64,000 bases of DNA from Dichetophora obliterata (taxonomy: Eukaryota > Arthropoda > Insecta > Diptera > Sciomyzidae). The first letter of the stretch is position 1. Each line of letters starts with the position of its first letter. The translations under genes and the position numbers were made by a program. Where the stretch lies: contig OY986439.1 in assembly GCA_963920525.1 (NCBI GenBank), positions 36,993,819 to 37,057,818 of the forward strand, given 5' to 3'. A model generated the notes under the pieces. The model had not been told where the DNA came from. It searched no databases and saw nothing but the letters and a program-made list of their open reading frames with translations. Below, one piece after another: positions 48,601-53,720 of the stretch.

Positions 48601-50135
48601 ATACAAAAATCTGTAAAATACTTGTAAAAACTTGCAACAATACATCAAACAACACATTTTGATGTGCAAAATTTTTTTAAAAATTTAAAAATAAAGTAAT
48701 TATTAAAAAATAAAAGTAAAACAAAATTTTAAAATATTTAAAACATACCAATTTTACAATGTTATAAAATAAAAAAAAAATAAAAGATATATAAAAGATA
48801 AAACATATCAAAATTTAAAACATAGGTTAATTTACGTTACAGGTAAAAAATATTATAAAAATTTATTTCATTTAAAAAATATAATATTTTTATTATAATT
48901 TCAAAAATAAAAAAAATATAAATATAAATCATAATTTCTATGAATAACGAAACTTTTATTTGTGACGGAATTTTTTTTTTAGATTGGAGCACTTTACGGA
49001 AAACAAAGAAAAAATTGCATGTTCTGGGTTTTGTTTATAATTGGGTTCATTGGACTTATTGGGATACCAAAACTAATGTAAATCATTATTTTATTTAGCC
49101 TTGTTACCAGTTTTTGCGTCTTCAAAGAATTGTCAAAATTTTAGGAACGGATTTTTTAAAAGTTTTAAATCAAGTGGATAACAAAATAGTGTTTACTTGA
49201 GAATATTAATTGTTTTTTTTTTAAATTGACTAAAATTTTAAATTGGATTTTTTTTTTATATAAAATTAAAAATCTGATTTTTCCAACTTAGCATTTTTTA
49301 TATTTTTTCTTGACAATATAGCTTGTAGCATTGAAGTGTTGTGTAAAAAATGTTAGAATGGTATTTCAATTCGTTAAAAATTTTTAGTTTGATCTCTTTA
49401 ATATGCATTAATTGTGTAAAATGTTTTGGTGCAAAAAAACTAATTAGCTAATAAGTAGCTTCGCTCCACTCAAAATTTAACTTCTTCACATTTTCACTAA
49501 TATCTCTAAAACTAGAGCCAGTCCCCTGAACTTTTATTACTATATTCGGAAATCGTGTATGCGTTATTATAATATAGATACCCAGGGCAGCATTCACTTT
49601 AGTTTCGTTTTTTTTTTTGTTAAACTGTGTGCTTTTTTATCGATATTCTTTCGATCAGAAACAAAATATTAAGAAGCAATTCGTTGTTTAATTTTGTGTT
49701 TTTAAGCATTTAGTTACAAAGCTTTGTAAAACAATGAAGTTATTAAATCTTCAAGATTGTTCTTTTACCCAAATAATGAATGATAGCTAGGTATAATGTC
49801 AGTCAAGAGCTTGTCAACTTTACAAAGTTTTTTTTTATTACAAAAGCTAAAAGCGTTTGTGCATGCATAACTAATTTTCACTTTTCTCTCTTCTCTTCCA
49901 ATATTTGGTCTTACGTGGAAATGTAGATAATAGTGGCATAGCGGAGGATCAGACGCGAAAGCGTGAAATACGATTGCAGAAGAATCGCGAAGCTGCGCGA
50001 GAGTGTCGTCGCAAAAAGAAGGAGTACATCAAGTGCCTGGAGAATCGAGTGGCGGTGCTAGAAAACCAAAATAAAGCATTGATCGAAGAGCTCAAGTCAC
50101 TAAAGGAGCTCTATTGTCAAACGAAAAACGATTGA
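22557..50135 (+). CDS. CrebB: CREB/ATF bZIP transcription factor, five coding exons (full gene span)
   Basis: Joining 22557-22751, 22822-22974, 33812-33983, 41737-41892 and 49927-50135 gives 885 nt, 294 residues plus TGA. All junctions are GT-AG and the phases (0, 0, 1, 1) fit. Seen: N-terminus MDSIVEENGNS, a Gln/Ser/Thr-rich activation region (about residues 60-116), a kinase-inducible domain with RRPSY (Ser about 159), a second Thr/Ser/Pro-rich segment, and a C-terminal bZIP. Known: CREB proteins bind TGACGTCA as dimers in the nucleus, and PKA phosphorylation of the KID serine recruits CBP; in flies CrebB acts in memory, sleep and circadian regulation. Introns are 70 bp, 10.8 kb, 7.8 kb and 8.0 kb, the large ones full of transposons. 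Family identity is close to certain. Isoforms are likely but cannot be read from genomic DNA. Confidence 0.95.
22822..22974 (+). CDS. CrebB: CREB coding exon 2 (glutamine-rich activation region)
   Basis: Acceptor CACACAG at 22815-22821, donor GTAAGT at 22975. The 51 codons in phase 0 read VQSVIQAANQSSVIQTAA and continue to VSKPNTTVIHTTSGNAVQ. This matches the Q1-like segment of Drosophila CrebB (VQSVIQA, VIQTAA, TVIHTT and GNAVQ are all recognisable). In this family it binds general transcription factors. The long Gln tract of the Drosophila protein is absent here. Confidence 0.93.
23005..23235. mobile_element. MITE, about 0.23 kb, in CREB intron 2
   Basis: TCAATCAGCTCGATTCTGAA ... TTTTCCCGAGGAATCG on the left is mirrored by ATTCTCCGGGAAAAATTAGT ... 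GAATCGGTCAATCAATTG on the right. A half copy (GTTCTGAATGATTTTCCCGG, AATCGGAAAAGGTAG) lies at 35318-35430. It begins about 30 bp after the donor of coding exon 2. Confidence 0.6.
23634..23680. repeat. Short hairpin of ACCAAAAATGAGC
   Basis: CAAAAACCAAAAATGAGC, then a three-base loop, then GCTCATTTTGGTTTTGAG form an almost perfect stem of about 18 bp. No other support for a function. Confidence 0.4.
23920..24171. mobile_element. MITE, 0.25 kb, TIR TATCTGTGGTCACAAGGNAT
   Basis: The left end TATCTGTGGTCACAAGGAAT and following bases (ACTAAACTT, ATATCGTAAAAAAG) are mirrored at the right end (ATGCCTTGTGACCACAGATA) with few mismatches over about 50 bp. Noncoding; lies in the first large CREB intron. 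Confidence 0.75.
24205..24365. mobile_element. Small inverted-repeat element
   Basis: TTTTGAGATTATTGAGAAAA then AAGGGGCTACATTT is mirrored by AAATTTATAGCCCC then TTTTTCTCAAAAGCC. Arms about 30 bp, loop about 90 bp. Confidence 0.5.
25105..25530. mobile_element. MITE nested in the Jockey-like 3' region
   Basis: The left end (CTATCGAAG ... GGCAGTATGTTGTAA ... TTCGACAGGCGAT, 25106-25163) is mirrored at the right (ATCGCCTGTCGAA ... TTACAACATACCG ... CTTTCGATAA, 25480-25525). The arms contain TTCGAA-type words. About 0.43 kb, noncoding. Confidence 0.65.
26043..26837 (-). pseudogene. Jockey-like ORF2 fragment: RT C-terminus and RNase H
   Basis: 264 codons: KIVRWIYTAIVRPILIYGSL, VWWRALDKA, KVQRSAGLCITGALSSTPTS, LPPLDIFARECANTAALRLR, then RNase H with IFTDGSKLREQVGGGIYF, YQAEMMAIHETTKIL (catalytic Glu) and ISIFSDSQAALKAL (catalytic Asp). 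The stop at 26043-26045 replaces the residue before VPGHRDIEGNNLADDMARKG, the last RNase H block, which continues in frame. The frame then runs on to a Cys-rich end (FCRSCRCEEEVENVQHLLCE, CPALAKRR) at 25500-25724. One stop is the main lesion I see. Confidence 0.88.
26846..28265. other. Intronic DNA with duplicated ACCCAACCGTNGTTAATG words
   Basis: No TE proteins. ATACCCAACCGTCGTTAATG at 27728-27747 and ATACCCAACCGTGGTTAATG at 28077-28096 lie in broadly similar surroundings about 350 bp apart, suggesting an old duplication. Otherwise AT-rich. Confidence 0.35.
29430..29905. mobile_element. Foldback MITE inside the Tc1 relic
   Basis: CCGAGACACGTAAACTTAAT ... GGTCGTAGAATT on the left (29463-29502) is mirrored by TTCTACGGCC ... 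AATAAGTTTACGTGTCTCGG on the right (29848-29880). A second inner pair of ATTT/AAAT-rich arms adds to the symmetry. Confidence 0.6.
29918..30560. repeat. Degenerate direct repeats, about 430-bp period
   Basis: TTTTAGTATTTCTAAGTAGG followed by AATTTTGTGATATTTT and ACAG.TTGTTTAA recurs at about 30349 with few changes, and TATTATTAAAATCACATTTC (about 30142 and 30486) recurs too. AT-rich, no ORF. Confidence 0.5.
31172..31508 (+). mobile_element. SINE-B, near full length
   Basis: tRNA-like head with TAGTGGGTAGAGTGCGTGG (box A region) and GGTTCAATTCC (box B), then a body with CTCTCTGCAGACAATGGC, CAGAGAGTAAAAATTG, CATAAGCCGTTCGGAGTCGG, ACACGCACAACACAATTGAT, and an A-rich end. Same family as 48227-48590. 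Pol III-type internal promoter; not a functional tRNA because the body is fused and the stems do not close. Confidence 0.8.
33050..33197. repeat. 74-bp tandem duplication
   Basis: The unit starting CCAGAAGTTTTTACAATGCT (33050) is repeated at once from 33124 (CCAGAAATTTTTACAATGCT) with two differences. Contains GGGCAAATTTCACAAAAACT. Recent local duplication. Confidence 0.85.
33567..33597. repeat. (TA)n microsatellite
   Basis: About 15 uninterrupted TA units, 230 bp before the CREB exon 3 acceptor. Confidence 0.9.
33812..33983 (+). CDS. CrebB: CREB coding exon 3 (kinase-inducible domain)
   Basis: Encodes 57 codons plus one base: LPPNFPCKIKPEP, an acidic Ser-rich stretch (NSEDSLTDEDSP), four Arg, then ELTRRPSYHKIFNDIS. 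RRPS is a PKA consensus; the Ser is about residue 159 and equals Ser133 of mammalian CREB1. The donor is GTAATT after a single G (phase 1). The 5' boundary is inferred from ATAAG ending at 33811, which keeps phase 0 with exon 2; the nearest pyrimidine tract is weak, so the acceptor could lie elsewhere, or a tiny extra exon may exist. Confidence 0.9.
34905..35430 (+). mobile_element. SINE-B fragments and half MITE
   Basis: 34909-34995 matches the 3' half of SINE-B (AAAACTCGTAGGTCC, TTTGTGTTCAAACATTGAA, GTCTGAAATGGCC). 35245-35305 matches an earlier part (GATCGGCCGTCATCTCTCTG, CAAACCTCAGAGAGTAAA). The order is reversed relative to an intact SINE, so these are two separate pieces. 35310-35430 matches half of the MITE at 23005. 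Confidence 0.55.
35885..36450. mobile_element. MITE, about 0.56 kb, with 57-bp inverted ends
   Basis: GCAGTCCTCTTATATTCAGA then TATGTTTGGATAAATAATAC (35906-35945) is mirrored by GTATTATTTATCCAAACATA then TCTGAATATAAGAGGACTG (36400-36438) with almost no mismatches. The outer part AACAAAATAATAGCAG resembles the ends of the Tc1-like element at 38981. Noncoding inside. Confidence 0.75.
36815..37010. repeat. Repeat unit left of the mariner-family element
   Basis: Contains GAAAAGCGATTCATCTTCCA, GAAGGAAGATTTTGAAAAT and CGCTTGGGCGATCGAAAAGC. The same words recur at 38385-38580 on the other side of the transposon, same orientation, with moderate divergence. Confidence 0.65.
37225..37776 (-). pseudogene. 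Mariner-family transposase, catalytic part
   Basis: 183-codon frame including FFENDQGVCETINGERYRVM, ANIWFQQDGATAHTARATMD (second catalytic Asp) and LRWPPRSPDLTAPDFFLWGY (third Asp), then LKDKVYLNKPQTLQQLKDNI. 36 residues separate the two Asp, outside the 34 of classical mariner. The first catalytic Asp is in another frame (MTDEAHFHLNGFVNKQN, 37855-37780, minus). Confidence 0.85.
37897..38268 (-). pseudogene. Mariner-family transposase, N-terminal DNA-binding part
   Basis: Frame starts MGEYLKMERYTIAQRTKIVF, then RAYSRFYGVRTAPTGPTIRS, VGDSRRTGRPRTGRSAENID, and RRSSQLQLSDRTLRRILKHD. It shows two helix-turn-helix segments joined by the GRPR linker typical of the superfamily. It stops after DLHLFP, with a short deletion before the catalytic part. 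Confidence 0.85.
38385..38580. repeat. Repeat unit right of the mariner-family element
   Basis: Two or more degenerate subunits with GAAAAGTGATCCATCTTCCA, GAAGGAAGATTTTGAAAAAT and GCAAAGCGATCCATCTTCCA. Homologous to 36815-37010. The mariner probably inserted inside a local repeat cluster. Confidence 0.65.
38981..40243 (-). mobile_element. Tc1-like element, 1.26 kb, with TA duplications
   Basis: Ends CAGCTGTGTCCATAAAAATA (38981-39000) and its mirror TATTTTATGAACACAACTG (40225-40243), each flanked by TA (38979-38980, 40244-40245). A second copy of the end motif lies inside on the left (GTTCACAAAAATAGCAGCG, about 39226-39244), so the ends are of the IR/DR type. The transposase is on the minus strand. 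Confidence 0.88.
39546..39902 (-). pseudogene. Tc1-like transposase fragment
   Basis: 118-codon frame: MLWSDESKIVLYGSKGRRQY (first catalytic Asp), VKHGGANLMVRACFSYHGVG, FKWVHQQENDPKHTSKRAQN (second Asp). A TAG cuts it after NKIDLI, just before LPAQSPDFNRLENLWG, which continues in frame with the last catalytic Glu. Beyond this the frame has several more stops. The N-terminal DNA-binding part is not recognisable. Confidence 0.88.
40300..40800. repeat. AT-rich repeat with GTGTATAAATTTCTCT words
   Basis: AGTGTATAAATTTCTCTATA at about 40447 recurs at 53600-53625 (CTGTATAAATTTCTCTACAA), and GTGTATTTTA/CACCGAAAT words echo at both places. AATACACCAAATTAAAAAA and matching inverted words suggest a foldback MITE. 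Boundaries are unclear. Confidence 0.4.
41332..41405. repeat. (TC)n-rich low-complexity tract
   Basis: TCTCTCTCTTTCTCTTTCTC and similar, about 330 bp upstream of CREB coding exon 4. The DNA from 41530 to 41700 is CCA/ACT/ACA-rich simple sequence. Confidence 0.8.
41737..41892 (+). CDS. CrebB: CREB coding exon 4 (second activation segment)
   Basis: Acceptor TTTAG at 41732-41736 and donor GTAAAG at 41893. The exon enters with two bases and leaves with one (156 nt), matching the phases on both sides. It encodes GATLQMQENTAGLPPTLA, a Thr/Ser/Pro/Gly stretch, then FYIPSRIINSYNNT leading into the bZIP exon. The Drosophila counterpart ends in a similar YNTNNSGIAEDQ run, so the 3' boundary is well supported; the rest of the exon is poorly conserved. 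A second AG six bases inside could serve as a NAGNAG-like alternative. Confidence 0.8.
43033..43962. mobile_element. MITE-like element with TACACTCAAAAA ends and ACGAAT arrays
   Basis: Ends TACACTCAAAAAT (43033) and TTTTTTGAGTGTA (43950-43962) are inverted. The sub-terminal parts are dense in ATTCGTA/TACGAAT words (43085-43230 and 43565-43940). The centre holds two tandem tRNA-like SINE-B heads on the minus strand. No clear target duplication was found. Confidence 0.7.
43261..43520 (-). mobile_element. Two tandem SINE-B heads (about 144-bp period)
   Basis: TCTGAGCTGGAGTTTGAACC (43261) and TCTGAGCTGGGGTTTGAACC (43405) each begin a minus-strand tRNA-like head with box B (GGTTCAAAC) and box A-like words (CTAATGGTAGAGTGC). 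Each is followed by the same TTCCTTATATTCTGTAGTTG. This is a tandem duplication of a truncated SINE. Confidence 0.65.
44092..44190. mobile_element. 99-bp MITE with TA duplication
   Basis: CACGCTCGAAAATTTAGGTT ... TTTAAATTTAAAAC is mirrored by GTTTTAAATTTAAACCCAAA ... TTTTCGACCGTG. TA flanks both ends (44090-44091, 44191-44192). It sits directly after the Jockey-like tail. Confidence 0.8.
44191..44740. other. Noncoding DNA with CTTTGACTGC-type words
   Basis: Rich in GCTTTGACTT/GCTTCGACTT words. CAACAGACTCACTTTGATGT then CTATAGAAG (44399-44427) resembles CAACCGACTCACTTTGAGGT then CTACAGAAG at 62348-62376, so a short repeat is shared with the AVL9 upstream region. Confidence 0.4.
44745..45380 (-). 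pseudogene. Tc1-like transposase fragment
   Basis: Minus strand: a degenerate DNA-binding part (about 45150-45360), KRVIWSDETKI-like text near 45090-45120, then VKHGGGHLMVWSCFTWWNLG and a final TEWTKIPHHAKTY block near 44780-44815. It lacks the middle catalytic block (from the NDPKHTS region to NLWG), an internal deletion. Confidence 0.7.
45395..45857. repeat. Tandem pair related to the 8.3-9.7 kb foldback family
   Basis: Two units (about 45395-45635 and 45640-45857) share AAATTCTGACAANGGATTCG, CGAATTCGTAAAA, GGTGGCAGCCCTATTAACCA, TTCAGATTCGAAATCAGC and ATATTATTAGGTGGCAACCC with each other and with the centre and inner arm of the foldback (8940-9230). They are head to tail, not inverted. Confidence 0.75.
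45884..46440. repeat. 103-bp satellite, about 5.4 copies
   Basis: The unit begins GATTCACTTTGTTTTGAATC and contains TACTTTGGAAACTACTTATA and GAGTGGCTCATGATTCAAAA. Unit starts are near 45884, 45987, 46090, 46192, 46295 and 46398. Divergence is low (a few changes per unit). A 70-codon frame across it is a by-product. Confidence 0.92.
46437..46820. repeat. Direct duplication of a 65-bp block, 314 bp apart
   Basis: TTTGCTCTAAAGGTCATTTA (46437) followed by a TACCCGGTTTAGTACTTATC block recurs at 46751 as TTTGCTCCAAAGGTGATGGA with CCCGTTCTAGTACTCATCCA. Moderately diverged. Confidence 0.55.
46821..48214. other. Intronic DNA without recognised features
   Basis: No motif-bearing ORF. Includes a GC-richer patch at 47080-47250 and 47460-47570 that may be old TE sequence I cannot classify. 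Confidence 0.35.
48227..48590 (+). mobile_element. SINE-B, full length, with perfect 12-bp target duplication
   Basis: AGAACGGGATAT lies immediately before (48215-48226) and after (48591-48602). The head has TAGTGGGTAGAGTG and GGTTCAATTCC; the body matches 31172-31508; the 3' tail is TAAGTAAGTAAGTAAG rather than poly(A). This fixes the real ends of the family (364 bp) and shows LINE-type insertion. The short TAAG repeat tail hints at a LINE partner with simple-repeat tails. Confidence 0.9.
48603..49926. other. Intronic AT-rich DNA before the bZIP exon
   Basis: A/T homopolymer-rich, no TE protein. The last about 60 bp before 49926 form a pyrimidine-rich splice acceptor (CTTTTCTCTCTTCTCTTCC). 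Confidence 0.5.
49927..50135 (+). CDS. CrebB: CREB coding exon 5 (bZIP DNA-binding and dimerisation domain, stop)
   Basis: Acceptor ATGTAG at 49921-49926. The exon encodes NNSGIAEDQTRKRE, a basic region containing NREAARECRRKKKEY with the invariant Asn and Arg contacts, and a leucine zipper with four Leu at exact seven-residue spacing (in CLENRV, VLENQ, ALIEE, SLKEL). It ends YCQTKND, then TGA at 50133-50135. This is the most conserved part of the gene and appears nearly identical to the fly protein. A GTAAG follows the TGA directly, so the 3' UTR might be spliced. Confidence 0.96.
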
Positions 50136-50372
50136 GTAAGACCAGAGGAGTCGCCAGCCGAAGAACTAGAAGCAGACGATGATGATGACGACGACCACGT
50201 AGAAGATGAAGTTCATGAAAAAAACGCAAATGTTACAGCCGGCACTGTCGTTATGCTCTCGCCACTTTCTCACAATGATGATGATGACGAGGACGGTAAC
50301 GAGAATGAAGCGATTGAGAACGACAACTACGACCAAGATGATGATAATGATGATAAAGATGCACCTGATTAG
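50136..50372 (+). other. Acidic in-frame open stretch after the CREB stop
   Basis: In the same frame as the bZIP, the TGA is followed by 78 sense codons before TAG at 50370-50372. The product would be very acidic: an EELEA-D7 run, HVEDEVHEKN, a neutral middle (NVTAGTVVMLSPLSH), then more Asp/Glu/Asn to DAPD. Asp codons mix GAT and GAC and Glu codons mix GAA and GAG. Alternatives are ordinary 3' UTR with GAT repeats, stop-codon readthrough, or an isoform joined by splicing. Confidence 0.35.
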
Positions 50373-51689
50373 ATTGAAGTGGCGAAAAAACAAAGTGAAT
50401 GTTTGTTTCTTATATATTTTAAAATATATATTTTTTTTAATGTTATTTTTATAATTTTTATTTTTAATTCCTAATTTAATTATGCATACGTTTTGCATGC
50501 TGTAGTTACTGAAAGCAAAACACAAAAGAAAGAGAGATAACAATTTAACTTTAAAAGAAAATATTTAATTATAAATTTTATTTGTATGTTTGTATGATAA
50601 ACATTAATTAAAACAAAAACAAACAAAAAAAACAAAAAGTGTTGTGTAAAATGTGGTGAGAGAGGACGTAACGGCGTAGCGTGCGCAAATGCGGCGCATC
50701 AAGGTGCTTTCCATAAATTTATTGGCACCAAATAAAGCGCTTCGCTGCTGCATTTTGCGCATGTTCCGTCCAATATAAGTAGTATGAAATGGAATGTTTT
50801 ATTTTACAATAATACTTAATTAAAGAAGTTGAGAAAGACTTTTTGTTTTCTGTACAAAGATCTTTTGTTTGATCCTTATGTATTATATTAAGGGCCAAAT
50901 TCTTCACCTCTGAATAACTTTAATCAACTGATAAACAGATTATGAAATGCAAGCTTTCGTCAAGAGCTGTAACTGTAATGCGTTAAGTTTTTTTACATAG
51001 TTCAAAGTAAATCTTCAAAATACTTTCATGTTTATAAATACTTTCTTCTCAAACCAGAAAAGAGGTTCTTTTCTTCTGAGGAGAAAGTTTGGCTGGTCTT
51101 TATTGAGTTTTTTTTTTTTGGGTTTCAAAGATGTCTTATTGATTAATTATTTAGAATATACTATTCACTACATTTAGATTGCAATATAATTTTTCTACTC
51201 TCGGTATAACATGTAAAGCCTTCCTTCTAGGTTCATTCTGCCTTCAAATGTTAAAACATTTATAGTTAACTTTTAAGAAATTCCATAATTCTTCAGATGT
51301 TTAAACATAAATTGTAGTTTTAAAAATTGTATACTTAAAGGACTTAATGCATAAACATGGTATGTCAGAAAAAAAAATTTGTCATTTTAACCCTCGAAAA
51401 GACAAGACTTTGACGATCTTGTTATCTTATAAATTGTGTATCTTATGTTTGCTTTATGCCGACTCTAAACGGTTCATGTTCTCAAGCATGGTCAAATCAT
51501 ATAAGATAGTAGTGACAGTTCTGTTGGCATTTACTTAAAGTCAATATTCGTATTAAAAGAACGTAAAAGTTAAGGAAAAGGTAATAGCTAAAATATTTAG
51601 ACAAATGTTACTAAGTGCCCGTCTTTGATAGAAAATAGCCAGATGTCACTTCCATCTTGTATAATTATATCATGTCCACAAGAAAATTG
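50373..51689. other. CREB 3' flank, probable 3' UTR and intergenic DNA
   Basis: AT-rich, with many possible AATAAA-like signals (for example AATAAA at 50731-50736). No reliable cleavage site can be chosen. No TE proteins. Confidence 0.4.
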
Positions 51690-51858
51690 ACATGGCAGTT
51701 TTTACTCTCTAAGGCTTACCATTGTTTGCAGAGAGGTGACGTCCGTAAGAAGTAGTAATTTCAATTGAAAAAACATTCTGTGATGATGGGGAAATTAAAC
51801 CTAGGTTCTCTTGGTTTAAGGTCCACGCACTTAACCTGTATGAAACTGCCGCCACTTA
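51690..51858 (-). mobile_element. SINE-B, 5' half, minus strand
   Basis: Reading the minus strand: GTGGCGGCAGTTTCATACAG, GTTAAGTGCGTGGACC, a decayed box B, TTTTTTCAATTGAAATTACT, GACGTCACCTCTCTGCAAAC, AATGGTAAGCC, AGAGAGTAAAAA. The 3' half is absent. Confidence 0.7.
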
Positions 51859-52268
51859 TTACAAAAATCGCAATAATCATGTATAAAGTTTTGAAAAGAT
51901 GTTGTTAAATAAATGGAACTGTACAAAAGAAACTTTAAAAAGTGTGTCCTTAATGTATTGTTAAGGTTCCGCCATCTTTTTAGTGGATGTTGGTATTGAT
52001 TTCATTACGTAATAGCACAATAGTGTGAAAGTTCTACTTTTAAAATCATGAGATGCATCATTGCAATAAGTCCTTTAATTATTATAGAGATCTCAGTCGG
52101 TATTTTGAGCTCGCAATACACTGCTTTTTTTATCCCACTACTTTTGGAAAATAGTTTACACATTTTACACAAACTTCTACAGTAATTTTTTCGGAGTATC
52201 ATAAACACTTCTTTAAGTTTTTAAAAAAGAAGTACTTTTTAAAATATTTTCACACTCTTAAGACATAT

Positions 52269-52937
52269 CTACTTGAAGCGGACCCCAAAAAAATTATAGG
52301 TTTTGAATTTTTTCACATTCGAATTTGGAATAAAAATTCGAAGAGTTTCGCTATTTTTGGGATTTTTTAACATTTTTATATTGATGCCTGGAATTTGTGG
52401 ATAATACACAATAAGTTTCATAGTGGGGTTCGCAATGGCTCAGAAGCTATGAATTTTCAATTCATGCATCTCGCGCATGTCGTAGTACTTCGCACTAGCC
52501 AGCTTGTTAAATAATTCATAACTTCTTAACCATTGCGAATCCCACTATGAAATTTCTTGTGTATTATCTTCATATTTTAGGCTTCAATTTACAAATGTTA
52601 AAAAAATCCCAAAAATGGAGAAATTCTTTGAATTTCAATTCCAAATTCGAACTTAAGGTTCCGAAATGGAAAAAATTTTCGAATTTGATCTGAAAATTCA
52701 AAAATACAATAAATTTTCTATATAAATCCATTAACAAATATTTTTTAAAAAAAATTTTACCTAAAAAAAATGTTTTTTAAAATAATTGTGTTTTTCAGCA
52801 ACTAAAATCTTTAGAAGCCTATAACTCAGCAACAAAGGCAGATAAAAAAAATGTGAGTTCATGTAGTTTTTCTAGGAGAACATTATGGTAAGGTTAAAAA
52901 AACCAGCACCCACATTTTTTTTGGTCCGCTTCACGTA
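52269..52937. mobile_element. Foldback MITE, about 0.67 kb
   Basis: The outer ends CTACTTGAAGCGGACCCC and GGTCCGCTTCACGTAG are inverted. Inner arms of about 110 bp (52353-52462 and 52506-52618) mirror each other closely, for example TTTCATAGTGGGGTTCGCAA versus TTGCGAATCCCACTATGAAA. No ORF of note. Confidence 0.75.
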
Positions 52938-52949
52938 GAATGCGTATAT

Positions 52950-53720
52950 CATAAACACTCTTAAAAATGTAATAAATTAAGTAATTTTTGTGTATTTTTC
53001 ACAGTTTTTAGAAAAAAAAACACTTCGGTTCGGTGTAGCAATTGTTCTCTTTAAAGTGTATAAAATACACTTCTTTCCACAGTTTTGTGTACACACGCTT
53101 AGTGTAAAAATACTCTTTAAAAATTTTTTATATTTAATACACTCTACTCTCTTATGCATAAAATAAACAAAATATTTTTTGTGGAATTAAATTATCTCGT
53201 TTGCAAATACAAAAAAGAAAAATTTTAGTTTTTTTTTTTTATTTAATCTTAATTTTTTGTCCTTCACGAAATGTTTTTATAAATGTTAAATAATAAAAAA
53301 TGTATAAATTTAATTGTATTAAAAAAAATTTCCTCTAATTTTTTGTTAATTTTATGAAATTGAGAAAATTTAAAAACTGTATTTTAGGCGCTGAAATGAG
53401 TGTGTTTCATAAACCAAAAATATTTCAAGTGTATTTCAAATCAGTAAATGAGTTTTTTTTATACACGAAAAATGTTTGGATTTCTTTTTTTATATATATA
53501 TAACTCCAAAACTGTGTTTTATTTTTTTAAAAAGTATGAAAAATACCCAAAAAATTGTGAATTTTATACACTTCAAAGAGTGTATATAATAATCCAAAGA
53601 GCACTGTATAAATTTCTCTACAAAGTGTGAAAAATTTCACAAAAGTAGTGTAAAACTTTAATGTGCTTTTAATACTCTAAAAAATGACTTCCTTGCATTT
53701 TAAAATTTTAATGTGTTTTT
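52950..53720. repeat. AT-rich repeat with GTGTATTTT/AAAATACAC symmetry
   Basis: GTGTATTTTTCACAGTTTTT near 52990 and AGTGTGAAAAATTTCACAAA near 53625 are partly complementary, and AGTGTATAAAATACACTTCT near 53055 is itself palindromic. Shares words with 40300-40800, so both may be copies of one MITE family. Confidence 0.45.

Noticed and set aside
50206..50454. Met/Thr-rich ORF after the bZIP exon
   Set aside because: It is the ATG frame of the GAT/GAC-rich stretch; the meaningful frame is the one continuing from the bZIP.
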